From: Clostridiales bacterium
GTDB taxonomy: Bacteria; Bacillota; Clostridia; Christensenellales; Aristaeellaceae
Direction: 5' to 3'
DNA length: 58,617 nt
Assembly: GCA_015056365.1 (NCBI GenBank)
Contig: SVGM01000017.1
Span: forward strand, 5,050 to 63,666
Part shown: positions 51,072 to 58,617 of the stretch, in pieces
Numbering within the stretch: position 1 is the first letter of the stretch
Layout of the letters: each line of letters opens with the position of its first letter
Translations under genes and position numbers: made by a program
The notes under the pieces: model-generated
The model's database searches: none
Told to the model about the DNA's origin: nothing
What the model saw: the letters and a program-made list of their open reading frames with translations, nothing else

Positions 51072-51218
51072 ATGAACAATGAACAGCGGCCTGTTCGTTT
51101 TTTCGCCTTCGGCTGGCTGATCCTGCTTTTCATTGCCATGCTGGCGCTTGGGGTTTGGCTCATCTTCCTGGGTTTGCAACCGGAACCCCTTATCCAGTCG
51201 CTCCCTACCACACTATAA
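51072..51218 (+). CDS. Small single-span membrane protein
   Basis: 48 residues: MNNEQRPVRF, then one strong hydrophobic helix (FFAFGWLILLFIAMLALGVWL), ending QPEPLIQSLPTTL. ATG 51072 has GAGGTG upstream. It fills the gap between the Nudix and GNAT genes. No known family recognised; real-gene status rests on site, spacing and a clean helix. Confidence 0.6.
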   Translation: MNNEQRPVRFFAFGWLILLFIAMLALGVWLIFLGLQPEPLIQSLPTTL

Positions 51219-51234
51219 CCATTAGGAGTTTTCC

Positions 51235-51828
51235 ATGCAGCCATATCTGGATGTTTTTTCGCACCTGCCCACCATTCGTACCCAGCGACTGGTGCTTCGA
51301 CCTGCCCGCATGAGCGATGCTGAGGACCTCTATGAGTATTCCTCTGACCCAGAGGTGGCGCGCCACGTGCTGTGGACAGCGCATACCTCCATCCACCAGA
51401 CCCGCACCTATATCCGCTACCTGCTGCGTCAGTACCGCAATGGTGCTCCCAGTTCCTTTTGCATTGCCCTTCAGGACAGCGGCAAGGTGATCGGTACCAT
51501 CGGCTTTATGTGGGTGCAACCAGAGAACCGGTCTGCGGAGGTTGGCTACAGCCTGCACCGGAGATACTGGAATCAGGGCATTATGACGGAAGCGCTCAAC
51601 GCCATCATTGCCTTTGGTTTTTCTCAGCTGAACCTGAACCGCATCGAGGCTCAGCACGAAACCTCCAACCCTGCAAGCGGCAAGGTGATGCAGCACGCGC
51701 ATATGCAGCACGAGGGCACCCTCCGTCAGCGTGTCTATAACAAAGGACGCTTTGTGGACGTGGAACTCTATGCCATCCTGCGCAAGGATTACCTTGCTGC
51801 CTCCTCAGCTTTCCGATTCAATCATTGA
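51235..51828 (+). CDS. RimJ/RimL-type GNAT acetyltransferase
   Basis: 197 residues; ATG 51235 after AGGAG. The N-terminus TIRTQRLVLRPARMSDAEDLYEYSSDPEVARHVLW and the core AEVGYSLHRRYWNQGIMTEALNAIIAFGFSQLNLNRIEAQHETSNPASGKVMQHAHMQHEGTLR fit the ribosomal-protein-serine/alanine acetyltransferase group (Acetyltransf_3). The acceptor could be a ribosomal protein, an antibiotic or another amine. It sits 12 bases before the repeat lipoprotein gene. Confidence 0.9.
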   Translation: MQPYLDVFSHLPTIRTQRLVLRPARMSDAEDLYEYSSDPEVARHVLWTAHTSIHQTRTYIRYLLRQYRNGAPSSFCIALQDSGKVIGTIGFMWVQPENRSAEVGYSLHRRYWNQGIMTEALNAIIAFGFSQLNLNRIEAQHETSNPASGKVMQHAHMQHEGTLRQRVYNKGRFVDVELYAILRKDYLAASSAFRFNH

Positions 51829-51839
51829 GGAAGAACGCC

Positions 51840-52628
51840 ATGAAGAACAAACGGGTCTTTTTGCTTTTGTTTCTGCTTTCGCTGCTTGTGCTCACCTCCT
51901 GCGCCGTTGACTACAGCAATGCCTATAACAAAGCGGTAAATACCTTTGCTGACGGGGAATATCAGGAAGCCGCACAGGCCTTTGAAAAGCTGGGTGAGTA
52001 TGCCAATTCTGCCACCTATGCCGCCTATGCCCGCGGCCTGGTCTTTTTTGACCAGGGGCAGTATATCGCTGCTGAGCCCTACTTTGCCAAGGTGCGGGAT
52101 TTCATGTACGGCGAGCAACGCTACCAGTACTGCCATGCCTGTGTCCTGGAGTCCGAAGGAAACCACGCAGAGGCTGCGGCGATCTTCCTCTCCATGGGCG
52201 ATTATGAAGATGCCCCCACCCTCTACCGCTACAACAATGCACGGGTAGCGGAGGCCAACAACGACTATGAAACCGCGCTCTTTGACTACCAGCAAGCCGG
52301 CAACTACAGCGATGCACCCCTTCGCCTGGACAATCTGCGTACTCAGGTATATGACTATGCCATCATTCTGCAGTCGGAAGGGCATTATGAGCAGGCGCTG
52401 AATCTCTTTGGCAAGCTGGGCGACTACTTCGACAGTGCCGAACGCGCACGCAGCTGCAAGCAATTTTTCCGCCAGCAGCGTTACGATGAAGCAGAGATTC
52501 TCTATCAAAACGGTGATCTGCAGGGCGCCTACGACATCTTCTCCAGTCTGACCGGCTTCAGCGACGCCGTCACCCGTACGGAAGAGATCGGCCAGCAGCT
52601 GGGCATCGCCCTACCCACAGTAGAATAA
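51840..52628 (+). CDS. Repeat-rich lipoprotein (TPR-like)
   Basis: 262 residues from ATG 51840 (GAGGAAG upstream). Lipoprotein signal KNKRVFLLLFLLSLLVLTSC with lipobox LTSC at the cysteine. The mature part is a chain of helical TPR/Sel1-like repeats: YQEAAQAFEKLGEYANSATYA, YIAAEPYFAKVRDF, HAEAAAIFLSMGDYEDA, YEQALNLFGKLGDYFDSAERA. It is a membrane-anchored scaffold or binding protein; partner unknown. Confidence 0.85.
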   Translation: MKNKRVFLLLFLLSLLVLTSCAVDYSNAYNKAVNTFADGEYQEAAQAFEKLGEYANSATYAAYARGLVFFDQGQYIAAEPYFAKVRDFMYGEQRYQYCHACVLESEGNHAEAAAIFLSMGDYEDAPTLYRYNNARVAEANNDYETALFDYQQAGNYSDAPLRLDNLRTQVYDYAIILQSEGHYEQALNLFGKLGDYFDSAERARSCKQFFRQQRYDEAEILYQNGDLQGAYDIFSSLTGFSDAVTRTEEIGQQLGIALPTVE

Positions 52629-52646
52629 CATAAGGAGATATGACCT

Positions 52647-53201
52647 ATGGCAAAACTGTACTTCCGCTACGGAGCAATGGGCTCCAGCAAAACCGCCAAT
52701 GCCATCATGGTGCGCCATAACTATCTGGAGCGCGGCCAAAACGTGCTCATGCTCAAGCCCAGGCTGGATAACCGAGATGGCGAAACCACCATTGCCAGCC
52801 GGTGCGGCCTGAACTGTGAATGCATCTATATCGAGGATCTGGAACAGTACAAGGTGAAAGAGTATGACTGTGTGATCGTAGACGAAGCACAGTTCCTCAC
52901 CAAGGGGCAGGTGGAGAAGCTGGTTCATATTGTGGATGTGGACAACGTGCCAGTCATTGCCTATGGTCTCCGCGCTGATTTCCAGGGCAATCTGTTCGAG
53001 GGCAGCCAGTGGCTGCTTGCCTGGGCCGATACCATCGAAGAAGTGAAAACCATCTGCTGGTGCGGCAAGAAGGCCACCTGCAACGCCCGTGTTCAGAACG
53101 GACGTGTGGTCAAGGAGGGCGAGCAGGTCATGCTGGGCGGCAATGAAAGCTATGTGAGCCTATGCCGCAAGCATTGGGCGGAAGGACTGCTGAAACCTTG
53201 A
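52647..53201 (+). CDS. tdk: Thymidine kinase (type II)
   Basis: 184 residues; ATG 52647 after AAGGAG. The P-loop GAMGSSKTA (residues 9-17), VIVDEAQFLTKGQV (Walker B-like), the lasso YGLRADFQGNLFEGS and zinc cysteines CWCGKKATCNAR plus a distal Cys are standard for type II thymidine kinase. It phosphorylates thymidine to dTMP for salvage. Confidence 0.95.
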   Translation: MAKLYFRYGAMGSSKTANAIMVRHNYLERGQNVLMLKPRLDNRDGETTIASRCGLNCECIYIEDLEQYKVKEYDCVIVDEAQFLTKGQVEKLVHIVDVDNVPVIAYGLRADFQGNLFEGSQWLLAWADTIEEVKTICWCGKKATCNARVQNGRVVKEGEQVMLGGNESYVSLCRKHWAEGLLKP

Positions 53202-53217
53202 CCGAAAGGAGCATTCC

Positions 53218-54093
53218 ATGATTCCCGCAACACTCAGAACCCTGAAAATCAAAAACTTCCTTATGCTGACCGTGGCCGGTCTGATCAACGCCTTCGGCAT
53301 TACGGTCTTTCTGGCGCCTGTCAAGCTCTATGACAGCGGCATTTCCGGTACATCCATGCTGCTCTCCCAGATCACGCCTGACGCGCTCACGCTGTCCCTG
53401 TTTCTCGTGCTGCTGAATATTCCTCTGTTTTTGTATGGACTCAAAAAGCAGGGCATCGTCTTTACCGTCTATTCGATCTACGCCGTCATCGTGTACTCTG
53501 TGGGTGCATGGCTGATCACCGACGTGCTTCCTATTGATGTAAGCATGGCTTCGCCGCTAGCCGGAACGGACTTGTTGCTCTGCGCCCTGTTCGGTGGCCT
53601 GATCTCCGGCGTGGGCAGCGGCCTTTGTATTCGCTTTGGCGGTGCTATCGACGGTATTGAGGTCATGGCTGTTATCTTTGCTAAGCGGCTGGGAATCACC
53701 GTTGGCACCTTTGTCATGATGTACAACGTGCTGCTGTATATTGCCTGCGGATTTGTCATCCAAAGCTGGATCCTGCCGCTGTACTCCATCGTGACGTATG
53801 CAGCAGCTCTGAAGACCGTTGACTTCATCATCGAAGGTTTTGACCGTTCCAAGGCCGCCATGATTATTACTGTGCAGCCGGATGAGATCTGCAACGCTCT
53901 GACCAAAACCTTCTCCAGCGGCATTACCCGGCTGGAGGGGAAAGGTGGCTATTCAGGCCATGATCGCTCTGTGCTGTACTTTGTGGTGAACCGCTTCCAG
54001 ATCGCTGCAATGAAGGACATCGTCCACGAGCTGGACCCCAAAGCGTTTATCACCATCAGCGAAGTCGCCGATATTTTCCGCGGTAAACAATAA
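53218..54093 (+). CDS. YitT-family membrane protein (DUF161/DUF2179)
   Basis: 291 residues. Five or six N-terminal helices (NFLMLTVAGLINAFGITVFLAPVKLYDSGISGTSMLLSQ; GLISGVGSGLCIRFGGAIDGIEVMAVIF) match the YitT family. The C-terminal 90 residues form DUF2179 (AAMIITVQPDEICNALTKTFSSGITRLEGKGGYSG). Possibly a transporter; function not settled. AAAGGAG precedes ATG 53218, and a shared terminator follows. Confidence 0.9.
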   Translation: MIPATLRTLKIKNFLMLTVAGLINAFGITVFLAPVKLYDSGISGTSMLLSQITPDALTLSLFLVLLNIPLFLYGLKKQGIVFTVYSIYAVIVYSVGAWLITDVLPIDVSMASPLAGTDLLLCALFGGLISGVGSGLCIRFGGAIDGIEVMAVIFAKRLGITVGTFVMMYNVLLYIACGFVIQSWILPLYSIVTYAAALKTVDFIIEGFDRSKAAMIITVQPDEICNALTKTFSSGITRLEGKGGYSGHDRSVLYFVVNRFQIAAMKDIVHELDPKAFITISEVADIFRGKQ

Positions 54094-54107
54094 GCCTGCC
54101 ACCACCG

Positions 54108-54144
54108 AAAAGACGGACAGTAGCCCTCTACTGTCCGTCTTTTT
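54108..54144. terminator. Bidirectional terminator between YitT and RluD-like genes
   Basis: AAAAGACGGACAGTAG pairs with CTACTGTCCGTCTTTT, loop CCCT, T-runs both ways. Confidence 0.93.
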
Positions 54145-54148
54145 ATTT

Positions 54149-55051
54149 TCATTTGATCCGCAGCTTTTCCACCGCCTGCTGAAATGCCTCCGGCGGTTGT
54201 GCTTCAAAATGCAGTCTTTCATCAGTTCGGGGATGGGTAAAGTCCAGGGTATGGGCGTGAAGCATGAGCCTGGGGGCCCGTACGCCTCCCTTGGAATAGC
54301 CATAAATGACGTCGCCGGCAAGGGGATGATGTACGCTGTGCATATGCACGCGGATCTGATGGGTGCGGCCCGTCAGGATATGTACGTCCAGCAGCGCCGC
54401 ATCCCGAAGATTCTCGATCAGGGTCCACTTTGTCAACGCATACCGGCCTTCCGGGTCGATGGCCATCTTCTTGCGATCCTTCTTCGAGCGGGCAATGGGC
54501 GCCTCGATCAAGCCCTCCGGCTCCTTCATCACACCCTCCACCACCGCCAGGTAGTGTTTTTCCATGGTGCGTTCGCTGAGCTGACGTGATAAACTCTCGT
54601 GGGCCATATCATTCTTGGCCACCATCAAAAGCCCGCTGGTGTCCTTATCCAGCCGGTGGACGATCCCCGGACGCTTCACTCCGCCGATGCCGCTCAAGCT
54701 GTCCATGGCGTAAAGCAGCGCGTTCACCAGCGTACCGCTTTCGTTACCTGCCGCCGGATGCACCACCATGCCGCAGGGTTTGTCCACCACAGCTACGTCC
54801 TCATCTTCATAGAGAATATGAATGGGGATGTTCTCCTTCTCCACCGTGGATTCCACAGCGTCAGGGATGACAAAAGCCACTGCATCCCCTTCTTTGACCG
54901 AAAAACCTGCCTTCTTTTGCACCTTTCCATTCACGCTGCACAGGCCATCAGCGATCCACTTGGCCGCCTGAGAACGGCTTACAGCGCCTTCCTGAGCAAC
55001 CATCACATCCAGGCGAACATCAGCCGGCGCTGTGATCTCCATCTTCTGCAT
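54149..55051 (-). CDS. RluD-type 23S rRNA pseudouridine synthase
   Basis: 300 residues. An S4 RNA-binding domain (DVRLDVMVAQEGAVSRSQAAKWIADGLCSVNGKVQKKAG) precedes the RluA/RluD catalytic domain with HRLDKDTSGLL, catalytic D135. ILTGRTHQIRVHMHSVHHPLAGDVIYG is the family's second motif. It converts uridines in large-subunit rRNA to pseudouridine. GGAG lies 8 bases before ATG 55051. Overlaps lspA by 32 bases, the usual lspA-rluD pairing of Firmicutes. Confidence 0.93.
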   Translation of the reverse strand: MQKMEITAPADVRLDVMVAQEGAVSRSQAAKWIADGLCSVNGKVQKKAGFSVKEGDAVAFVIPDAVESTVEKENIPIHILYEDEDVAVVDKPCGMVVHPAAGNESGTLVNALLYAMDSLSGIGGVKRPGIVHRLDKDTSGLLMVAKNDMAHESLSRQLSERTMEKHYLAVVEGVMKEPEGLIEAPIARSKKDRKKMAIDPEGRYALTKWTLIENLRDAALLDVHILTGRTHQIRVHMHSVHHPLAGDVIYGYSKGGVRAPRLMLHAHTLDFTHPRTDERLHFEAQPPEAFQQAVEKLRIK

Positions 55052-55502
55052 TCTTCTCTCTCCAATCCTTGGGACGCAGCAACAGACTGACTGCTACCAT
55101 CACCACGCCGAAACAGATAGCCACATCGGCTACGTTACAGATAAACCAGGGCAAAAACGGGAAAAAAATCATATCTACCACGCGGCCGTAGATCAACCGT
55201 TCAATGAAATTGCCGATAAATCCGCCCAAGATCAGCCCTTTTGCGATGCGCATATAGTCGGTCGGCTGATAGTTCCTCAGCAGGTACCAGCCGCAGAAGA
55301 TAACCAGCGGTGGAAGCACCAGCAGCACCAGCGTATTTCCTTGCAGCATCCCCAGTGCGATGCCCTCATTATAGCTCAACCGAAAAGTCAGCAGATACGG
55401 GACCGCTATCACATCGCCTGTCCCCAGCCAGCGCACCGCAGCCCATTTACTGGCTGCATCCAGCGCGAATATCACCACCGCTATCCCAAGCGTCCACGCC
55501 AT
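55020..55502 (-). CDS. lspA: Lipoprotein signal peptidase (signal peptidase II)
   Basis: 160 residues with four membrane helices. Catalytic aspartates are D110 (YGRVVDMIFF) and D126 (NVADVAIC). The conserved GN-x-x-D-R motif reads GNFIERL here (E101 replaces D), and the upstream N-x-G-A-A-F motif reads NEGIALG. The catalytic pair is intact, so activity is expected: cleavage of diacylglyceryl-modified prolipoproteins such as the lipoprotein at 51840. Confidence 0.9.
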   Translation of the reverse strand: MAWTLGIAVVIFALDAASKWAAVRWLGTGDVIAVPYLLTFRLSYNEGIALGMLQGNTLVLLVLPPLVIFCGWYLLRNYQPTDYMRIAKGLILGGFIGNFIERLIYGRVVDMIFFPFLPWFICNVADVAICFGVVMVAVSLLLRPKDWREKNAEDGDHSAG

Positions 55503-55518
55503 CTGACTCCCCCGCTTT

Positions 55519-55905
55519 CTATTGTAGTCTGTTTTGTACCACTTCCACGATCTGCGAAAGCAGCTCGCCGATCAGCGGCAGGTTATGTCTGGCAAGATCC
55601 TGCAAGATCAGGATCAGAATCGCGCCCAGAATGGTAAAGCCCACCGCCATCCCGACGCCGCGGGCGATACCGGCGCAGAAGCTGCTCCAGAACATTCGTT
55701 TTCGGTCTTCCGCATAACGCACATAGTCCGCCAGTCTGAGCCGTTCCATTGCTGCGATCCAACGATCCAGCTGTTCCTGTGCCAGCGATATCCGCTCCTG
55801 CGGGTTATCTGCTTTTGAGCCTTGCCCATCGCTGCTGATTGGCTGTGTTTCGACGGCCACGGCGTCTTGATTTTTCTTCTCCGGCCATTGCCATCTTTGC
55901 TTCAT
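55519..55905 (-). CDS. DUF5665-like membrane protein
   Basis: 128 residues from ATG 55905 (AGGTGAGAGG upstream). A charged, helical N-terminal half is followed by DYVRYAEDRKRMFWSSFCAGIARGVGMAVGFTILGAILILILQDLARHNLPLIGELLSQIVEVVQ, with one membrane helix. This pattern is typical of the short DUF5665 proteins of Clostridia. Function unknown. 16 bases upstream of lspA on the same strand, probably one operon. Confidence 0.8.
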   Translation of the reverse strand: MKQRWQWPEKKNQDAVAVETQPISSDGQGSKADNPQERISLAQEQLDRWIAAMERLRLADYVRYAEDRKRMFWSSFCAGIARGVGMAVGFTILGAILILILQDLARHNLPLIGELLSQIVEVVQNRLQ

Positions 55906-55965
55906 CCTCTCACCTCTGGAACTATTGTGCTCCAGAGAGGGGAATTCCATTGCCTATGATAACAA

Positions 55966-55999
55966 AAAACACCTTCTGATGCAAATCAGAAGGTGTTTT
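55966..55999 (-). terminator. Terminator of the rpsK-rplQ operon
   Basis: Minus strand: AACACCTTCTGAT, loop, ATCAGAAGGTGTT followed by TTTTGTT. It starts 15 bases after rplQ and closes the ribosomal operon. Confidence 0.92.
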
Positions 56000-56013
56000 G
56001 GAAATGGCTATGA

Positions 56014-56523
56014 TCAGATGATCTCGATCAGGCACATTTCAGCGGCATCACCGCGACGGGGTCCGAGCTTGTAAATGCGGGTGTAGCCACCAGCGCACTT
56101 CTTCTCTTCGTTGCGGGCCTTGAACTTGGGGCCGATTTCGCGGAACAGCTTCTCAACGACGGGATACTTCACGTCCTTGGTGCGCTCTTTCCAGTCAGCC
56201 TTATCTTCATCGGGGCGCTGCACATCCTTGAGCTCGTAGAGGTAGCTCATGATCATGCGGCGGGCAGCCAGCTTGCTGGGAGCATCGTTCACGGTCTCGA
56301 TGGTCATCAGCTGGCCCTTATCGTTATGGGTTTCCTTGGTGACGGTCACGGTGTTGTCACACTCTTTGACAGCCAGAGTAATCAAACGCTCAGCAGCGCG
56401 GCGAACTTCCTTGGCGCGGGCTTCGGTAGTCTCAATGCGGCCGTACCAAATCAGGTTGGTCACCTGATTACGGAGCAACGCCTTACGCTGGTCGGCAGTA
56501 CGACCCAATTTGCGTTGTGCCAT
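56014..56523 (-). CDS. rplQ: Ribosomal protein bL17
   Basis: 169 residues. The start RKLGRTADQRKALLRNQVTNLIWYGRIETTEARAKEVRRAAERLITLA and the end GGYTRIYKLGPRRGDAAEMCLIEII are L17. It is longer than the usual 110-130 residues because of a middle expansion (about 58-125, including ETHNDKGQLMTIETVND and DVQRPDEDKADWKERTKD). Part of the large ribosomal subunit. Last gene of the operon. Confidence 0.97.
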   Translation of the reverse strand: MAQRKLGRTADQRKALLRNQVTNLIWYGRIETTEARAKEVRRAAERLITLAVKECDNTVTVTKETHNDKGQLMTIETVNDAPSKLAARRMIMSYLYELKDVQRPDEDKADWKERTKDVKYPVVEKLFREIGPKFKARNEEKKCAGGYTRIYKLGPRRGDAAEMCLIEII

Positions 56524-56556
56524 GGTCTTTATCCTCCTTTGAAGGAAATGTAATCG

Positions 56557-57501
56557 TTATTCGTCGCTGGGACGCAGGGCCAGGCCCAGAGCTTCCAGCT
56601 TCTGCTCTACCTCTTCGAGGCTCTTGCGGCCGAGGTTGCGTACCTTCATCATGTCTTCCTGATTGCGCTGCACCAGCTCACCGATGGTGTTGATGCCGGC
56701 GCGCTTCAAGCAGTTGTAGGCGCGGACGCTCAGATCCAGCTCTTCGATGGTCATATCCAGCGCCTTGCCCTTGTTGTCTTCTTCCTGATCGGCGAAGGTG
56801 ACGGAGGCCACCTGGTCGGTCAGGCCAACAAACAGGGTCAGATGCTCGGTGAGGATCTTGGCTGCCAGGCTGATAGATTCATCAGGCTGCACGCTGCCAT
56901 CCGTCCACACTTCCAGGGTGAGCTTATCATAGTCCGTGATCTGGCCCACGCGGGTATCGGTCACGGTGTAGTTCACCTTGCGAATGGGAGTGAAGATGGA
57001 GTCAATCGGGATCACGCCAATGGGCATGTTGGGATACTTGTTCTTATCCGCGCTCACATAGCCGCGACCCTTGTCCAGCGTCAGCGTCATCTGCAGGTGT
57101 GCATCCTCGTTGAGGGTGGCGATATGCGCTTCGGGGTCAACGAACTCAAGCTCGTCGTCCACCTTGATGTCCTTCGCCTTCACCTCGGCAGGACCGGTCA
57201 CATCCAGCGTGACGGTCTTGGGCTGATCGGAATACAGCTTCGCAGAGAGAGTCTTCAGGTTCAGGATCAGCTCAGCCACGTCCTCGGTCACGCCGGGAAC
57301 GGTGGAGAACTCATGCTGAACGCCTTCAATCTGGATGCTGGTCACCGCAACACCAGGCAGCGAGCTAAGCAGCACGCGGCGCAGCGCATTGCCCAACGTA
57401 TAGCCGAAGCCGCGCTCCAAGGGCTCGATCACAAAGCGGCCATAGGCGCCGTCCTGGCTGAGCTCCTCGCATTCGATACGCGCTTTTTCGATTTCGATCA
57501 T
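56557..57501 (-). CDS. rpoA: RNA polymerase alpha subunit
   Basis: 314 residues, normal length. The N-terminal dimerisation domain ([30 protein letters not shown]) and the C-terminal alpha-CTD ([56 protein letters not shown]) are complete. It scaffolds polymerase assembly and contacts UP elements and activators. Lies in the normal rpsD-rpoA-rplQ order. Confidence 0.98.
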   Translation of the reverse strand: MIEIEKARIECEELSQDGAYGRFVIEPLERGFGYTLGNALRRVLLSSLPGVAVTSIQIEGVQHEFSTVPGVTEDVAELILNLKTLSAKLYSDQPKTVTLDVTGPAEVKAKDIKVDDELEFVDPEAHIATLNEDAHLQMTLTLDKGRGYVSADKNKYPNMPIGVIPIDSIFTPIRKVNYTVTDTRVGQITDYDKLTLEVWTDGSVQPDESISLAAKILTEHLTLFVGLTDQVASVTFADQEEDNKGKALDMTIEELDLSVRAYNCLKRAGINTIGELVQRNQEDMMKVRNLGRKSLEEVEQKLEALGLALRPSDE

Positions 57502-57554
57502 TCGGTTTACCCTCCTGTTTTATGCCACTAGATCGAGGGAGTAACGCCGGTTTA

Positions 57555-58181
57555 TTAACGAGAGTAGTACTCGACGATCATGTTCTCCTGCAGAGTCAGG
57601 TCAACATCATCGCGGGCGGGCAGAGCGCTGACAGTAGCGGTCAGGTTGGCGGCGTCGGTGGTGAGCCACTTGGGAACCACGCGGCTGATGCCTTCCTTCA
57701 CGATCTGGAAGTGCGCAATGTCCTTGCGGGTAGAACGAACGGAGATCACGTCGCCCACTTTGCAGCTGTAGGAGGGGATGTCCACCTTCTTGCCATTGAC
57801 GGTCATCAGGCCGTGGCAGACAAACTGACGGGCCTGAGGACGGCTGGAGGCTAGACCGCTGCGGTATACGACGTTGTCCAGGCGCAGCTCCAGCAGCTGG
57901 AGCAGGTTCTCGCCGGTGATGCCCTTCATGTGAGAAGCGCGGTCGAAAGTGCGCTTGAACTGGCCTTCCATCAGGCCGTAAGCGCGGCGGCACTTCTGCT
58001 TCTCGCGGATCTGCAGACCATACTCGCTGGCCTTACGCTGGCGAGCCTGACCGTGCTGACCCGGAGGGGTGGGACGGTTCTGCACCGCGCACTTGGTGGA
58101 GAAGCACTTCTCGCCCTTCAGGAAGAGCTTGGTGCCCTCGCGGCGGCACATACGGCATACGGAATCGGTATATCTTGCCAT
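57555..58181 (-). CDS. rpsD: Ribosomal protein uS4
   Basis: 208 residues. The N-terminus carries a CxxC pair (VCRMCRREG and FSTKCAVQNRP), the zinc-binding version of S4, followed by the S4 RNA-binding domain (RLDNVVYRSGLASSRPQARQFVCHGLMTVNGKKVDIPSY). An assembly-initiating protein of the small subunit. Confidence 0.98.
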   Translation of the reverse strand: MARYTDSVCRMCRREGTKLFLKGEKCFSTKCAVQNRPTPPGQHGQARQRKASEYGLQIREKQKCRRAYGLMEGQFKRTFDRASHMKGITGENLLQLLELRLDNVVYRSGLASSRPQARQFVCHGLMTVNGKKVDIPSYSCKVGDVISVRSTRKDIAHFQIVKEGISRVVPKWLTTDAANLTATVSALPARDDVDLTLQENMIVEYYSR

Positions 58182-58204
58182 TTTGATTGTACCTCCTCGA
58201 TTTC

Positions 58205-58606
58205 TTACACTCTTCTACGCTTGGGCGGACGGCAGCCGTTGTGCGGGATGGGTGTAACGTCTTTAATCATGTTCACTTCCAGACCGGCGGCCTGCAGGCT
58301 ACGAATAGCGGCCTCACGTCCGGAACCGGGGCCCTTTACATAGACCTCAACGGTCTTCAGGCCATACTCCATCGCGGCCTTGGCAGCAGTTTCAGCGGCC
58401 ATCTGGGCTGCGAAGGGAGTGGATTTCTTGCTACCACGGAAGCCCAGACCGCCAGCGCTGGCCCAAGACAGGGCGTTGCCGTTGGTGTCAGTCAGGGTAA
58501 CGATGGTGTTGTTAAAGGAAGAACGGATATGCGCGGCGCCACGCTCGACGAGCTTCTTCTCACGGCGCTTGCGCGTAACCTTCTTAAGCTTCTGCTTAGG
58601 TGCCAT
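58205..58606 (-). CDS. rpsK: Ribosomal protein uS11
   Basis: 133 residues from ATG 58606; upstream sequence leaves the window after 11 bases, so the ribosome binding site is not visible. [85 protein letters not shown] is S11, ending with [12 protein letters not shown]. rpsM is expected just outside the window. Confidence 0.98.
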   Translation of the reverse strand: MAPKQKLKKVTRKRREKKLVERGAAHIRSSFNNTIVTLTDTNGNALSWASAGGLGFRGSKKSTPFAAQMAAETAAKAAMEYGLKTVEVYVKGPGSGREAAIRSLQAAGLEVNMIKDVTPIPHNGCRPPKRRRV

Positions 58607-58617
58607 GTTGTTCACTC

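Overview
The window looks like the chromosome of a Gram-positive, anaerobic gut-type Clostridia (Bacillota). Strong AGGAGG ribosome binding sites, a T-box leader, RLR-type and terminator-type attenuators, a DUF5665-like protein, a pilin/Cna_B-type surface protein, and an rpsK-rpsD-rpoA-rplQ block in the usual Gram-positive order all point that way. By eye the host genes are GC-rich, while the mobile island is more AT-rich. I cannot name the genus.

Layout. 1-3879 (minus): a huge surface adhesin with a vWA domain, cut by the window edge. 4278-10556 (plus): one probable operon with an AEC transporter, a Nudix hydrolase and a three-gene methionine synthase system (reactivation domain, MetH without that domain, and a homocysteine methyltransferase/MTHFR fusion). 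10759-11970: membrane GGDEF protein. 12340-13671: secreted SH3/VCBS-like protein. 13972-23302: a tRNA-Ser(CGA) integration hotspot with three copies of the tRNA 3' end. Next to the intact tRNA is an 8.25-kb island with integrase, repressor, excisionase, DnaD-like and DnaB-like replication genes, a TerS-like HTH protein and a HigBA-type toxin-antitoxin pair. It has no capsid, tail, large terminase, relaxase or conjugation genes, so it resembles a minimal phage satellite. Between the two displaced tRNA fragments lies an older remnant with one P-loop kinase gene. That gene is preceded by a strong promoter, a nine-codon leader peptide MVIRLRKSF and two mutually exclusive hairpins, an architecture like macrolide-inducible resistance genes.

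24473-33240: a glycan locus with two GH35-like beta-galactosidases, a sugar ABC transporter (binding protein and two permeases) and an AraC regulator, with tandem 21-bp-spaced operator repeats before the binding-protein promoter. 33462-33620: tRNA-Pro(CGG) and tRNA-Thr(CGT). 33781-39326: a MATE exporter behind a leader terminator, an XRE-cupin-acyl-CoA synthetase fusion behind a T-box, and an NhaC-type antiporter. 39628-43526: purC, amidohydrolase, hexapeptide-repeat protein, nitroreductase, GNAT. 43789-50154: a 2121-residue repeat surface protein with SH3 domains, one transmembrane helix and an unusual C-terminal tail. 50440-54093 (plus): Nudix, a small membrane protein, GNAT, repeat lipoprotein, thymidine kinase, YitT-type protein. 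54149-58606 (minus): rluD-like, lspA, DUF5665-like, then rplQ, rpoA, rpsD and rpsK.

The best candidates for something undescribed are the RLR-leader-controlled kinase, the minimal satellite-like island, and the T-box-controlled XRE-cupin-acyl-CoA synthetase. All readings were made by eye; no database search was run.
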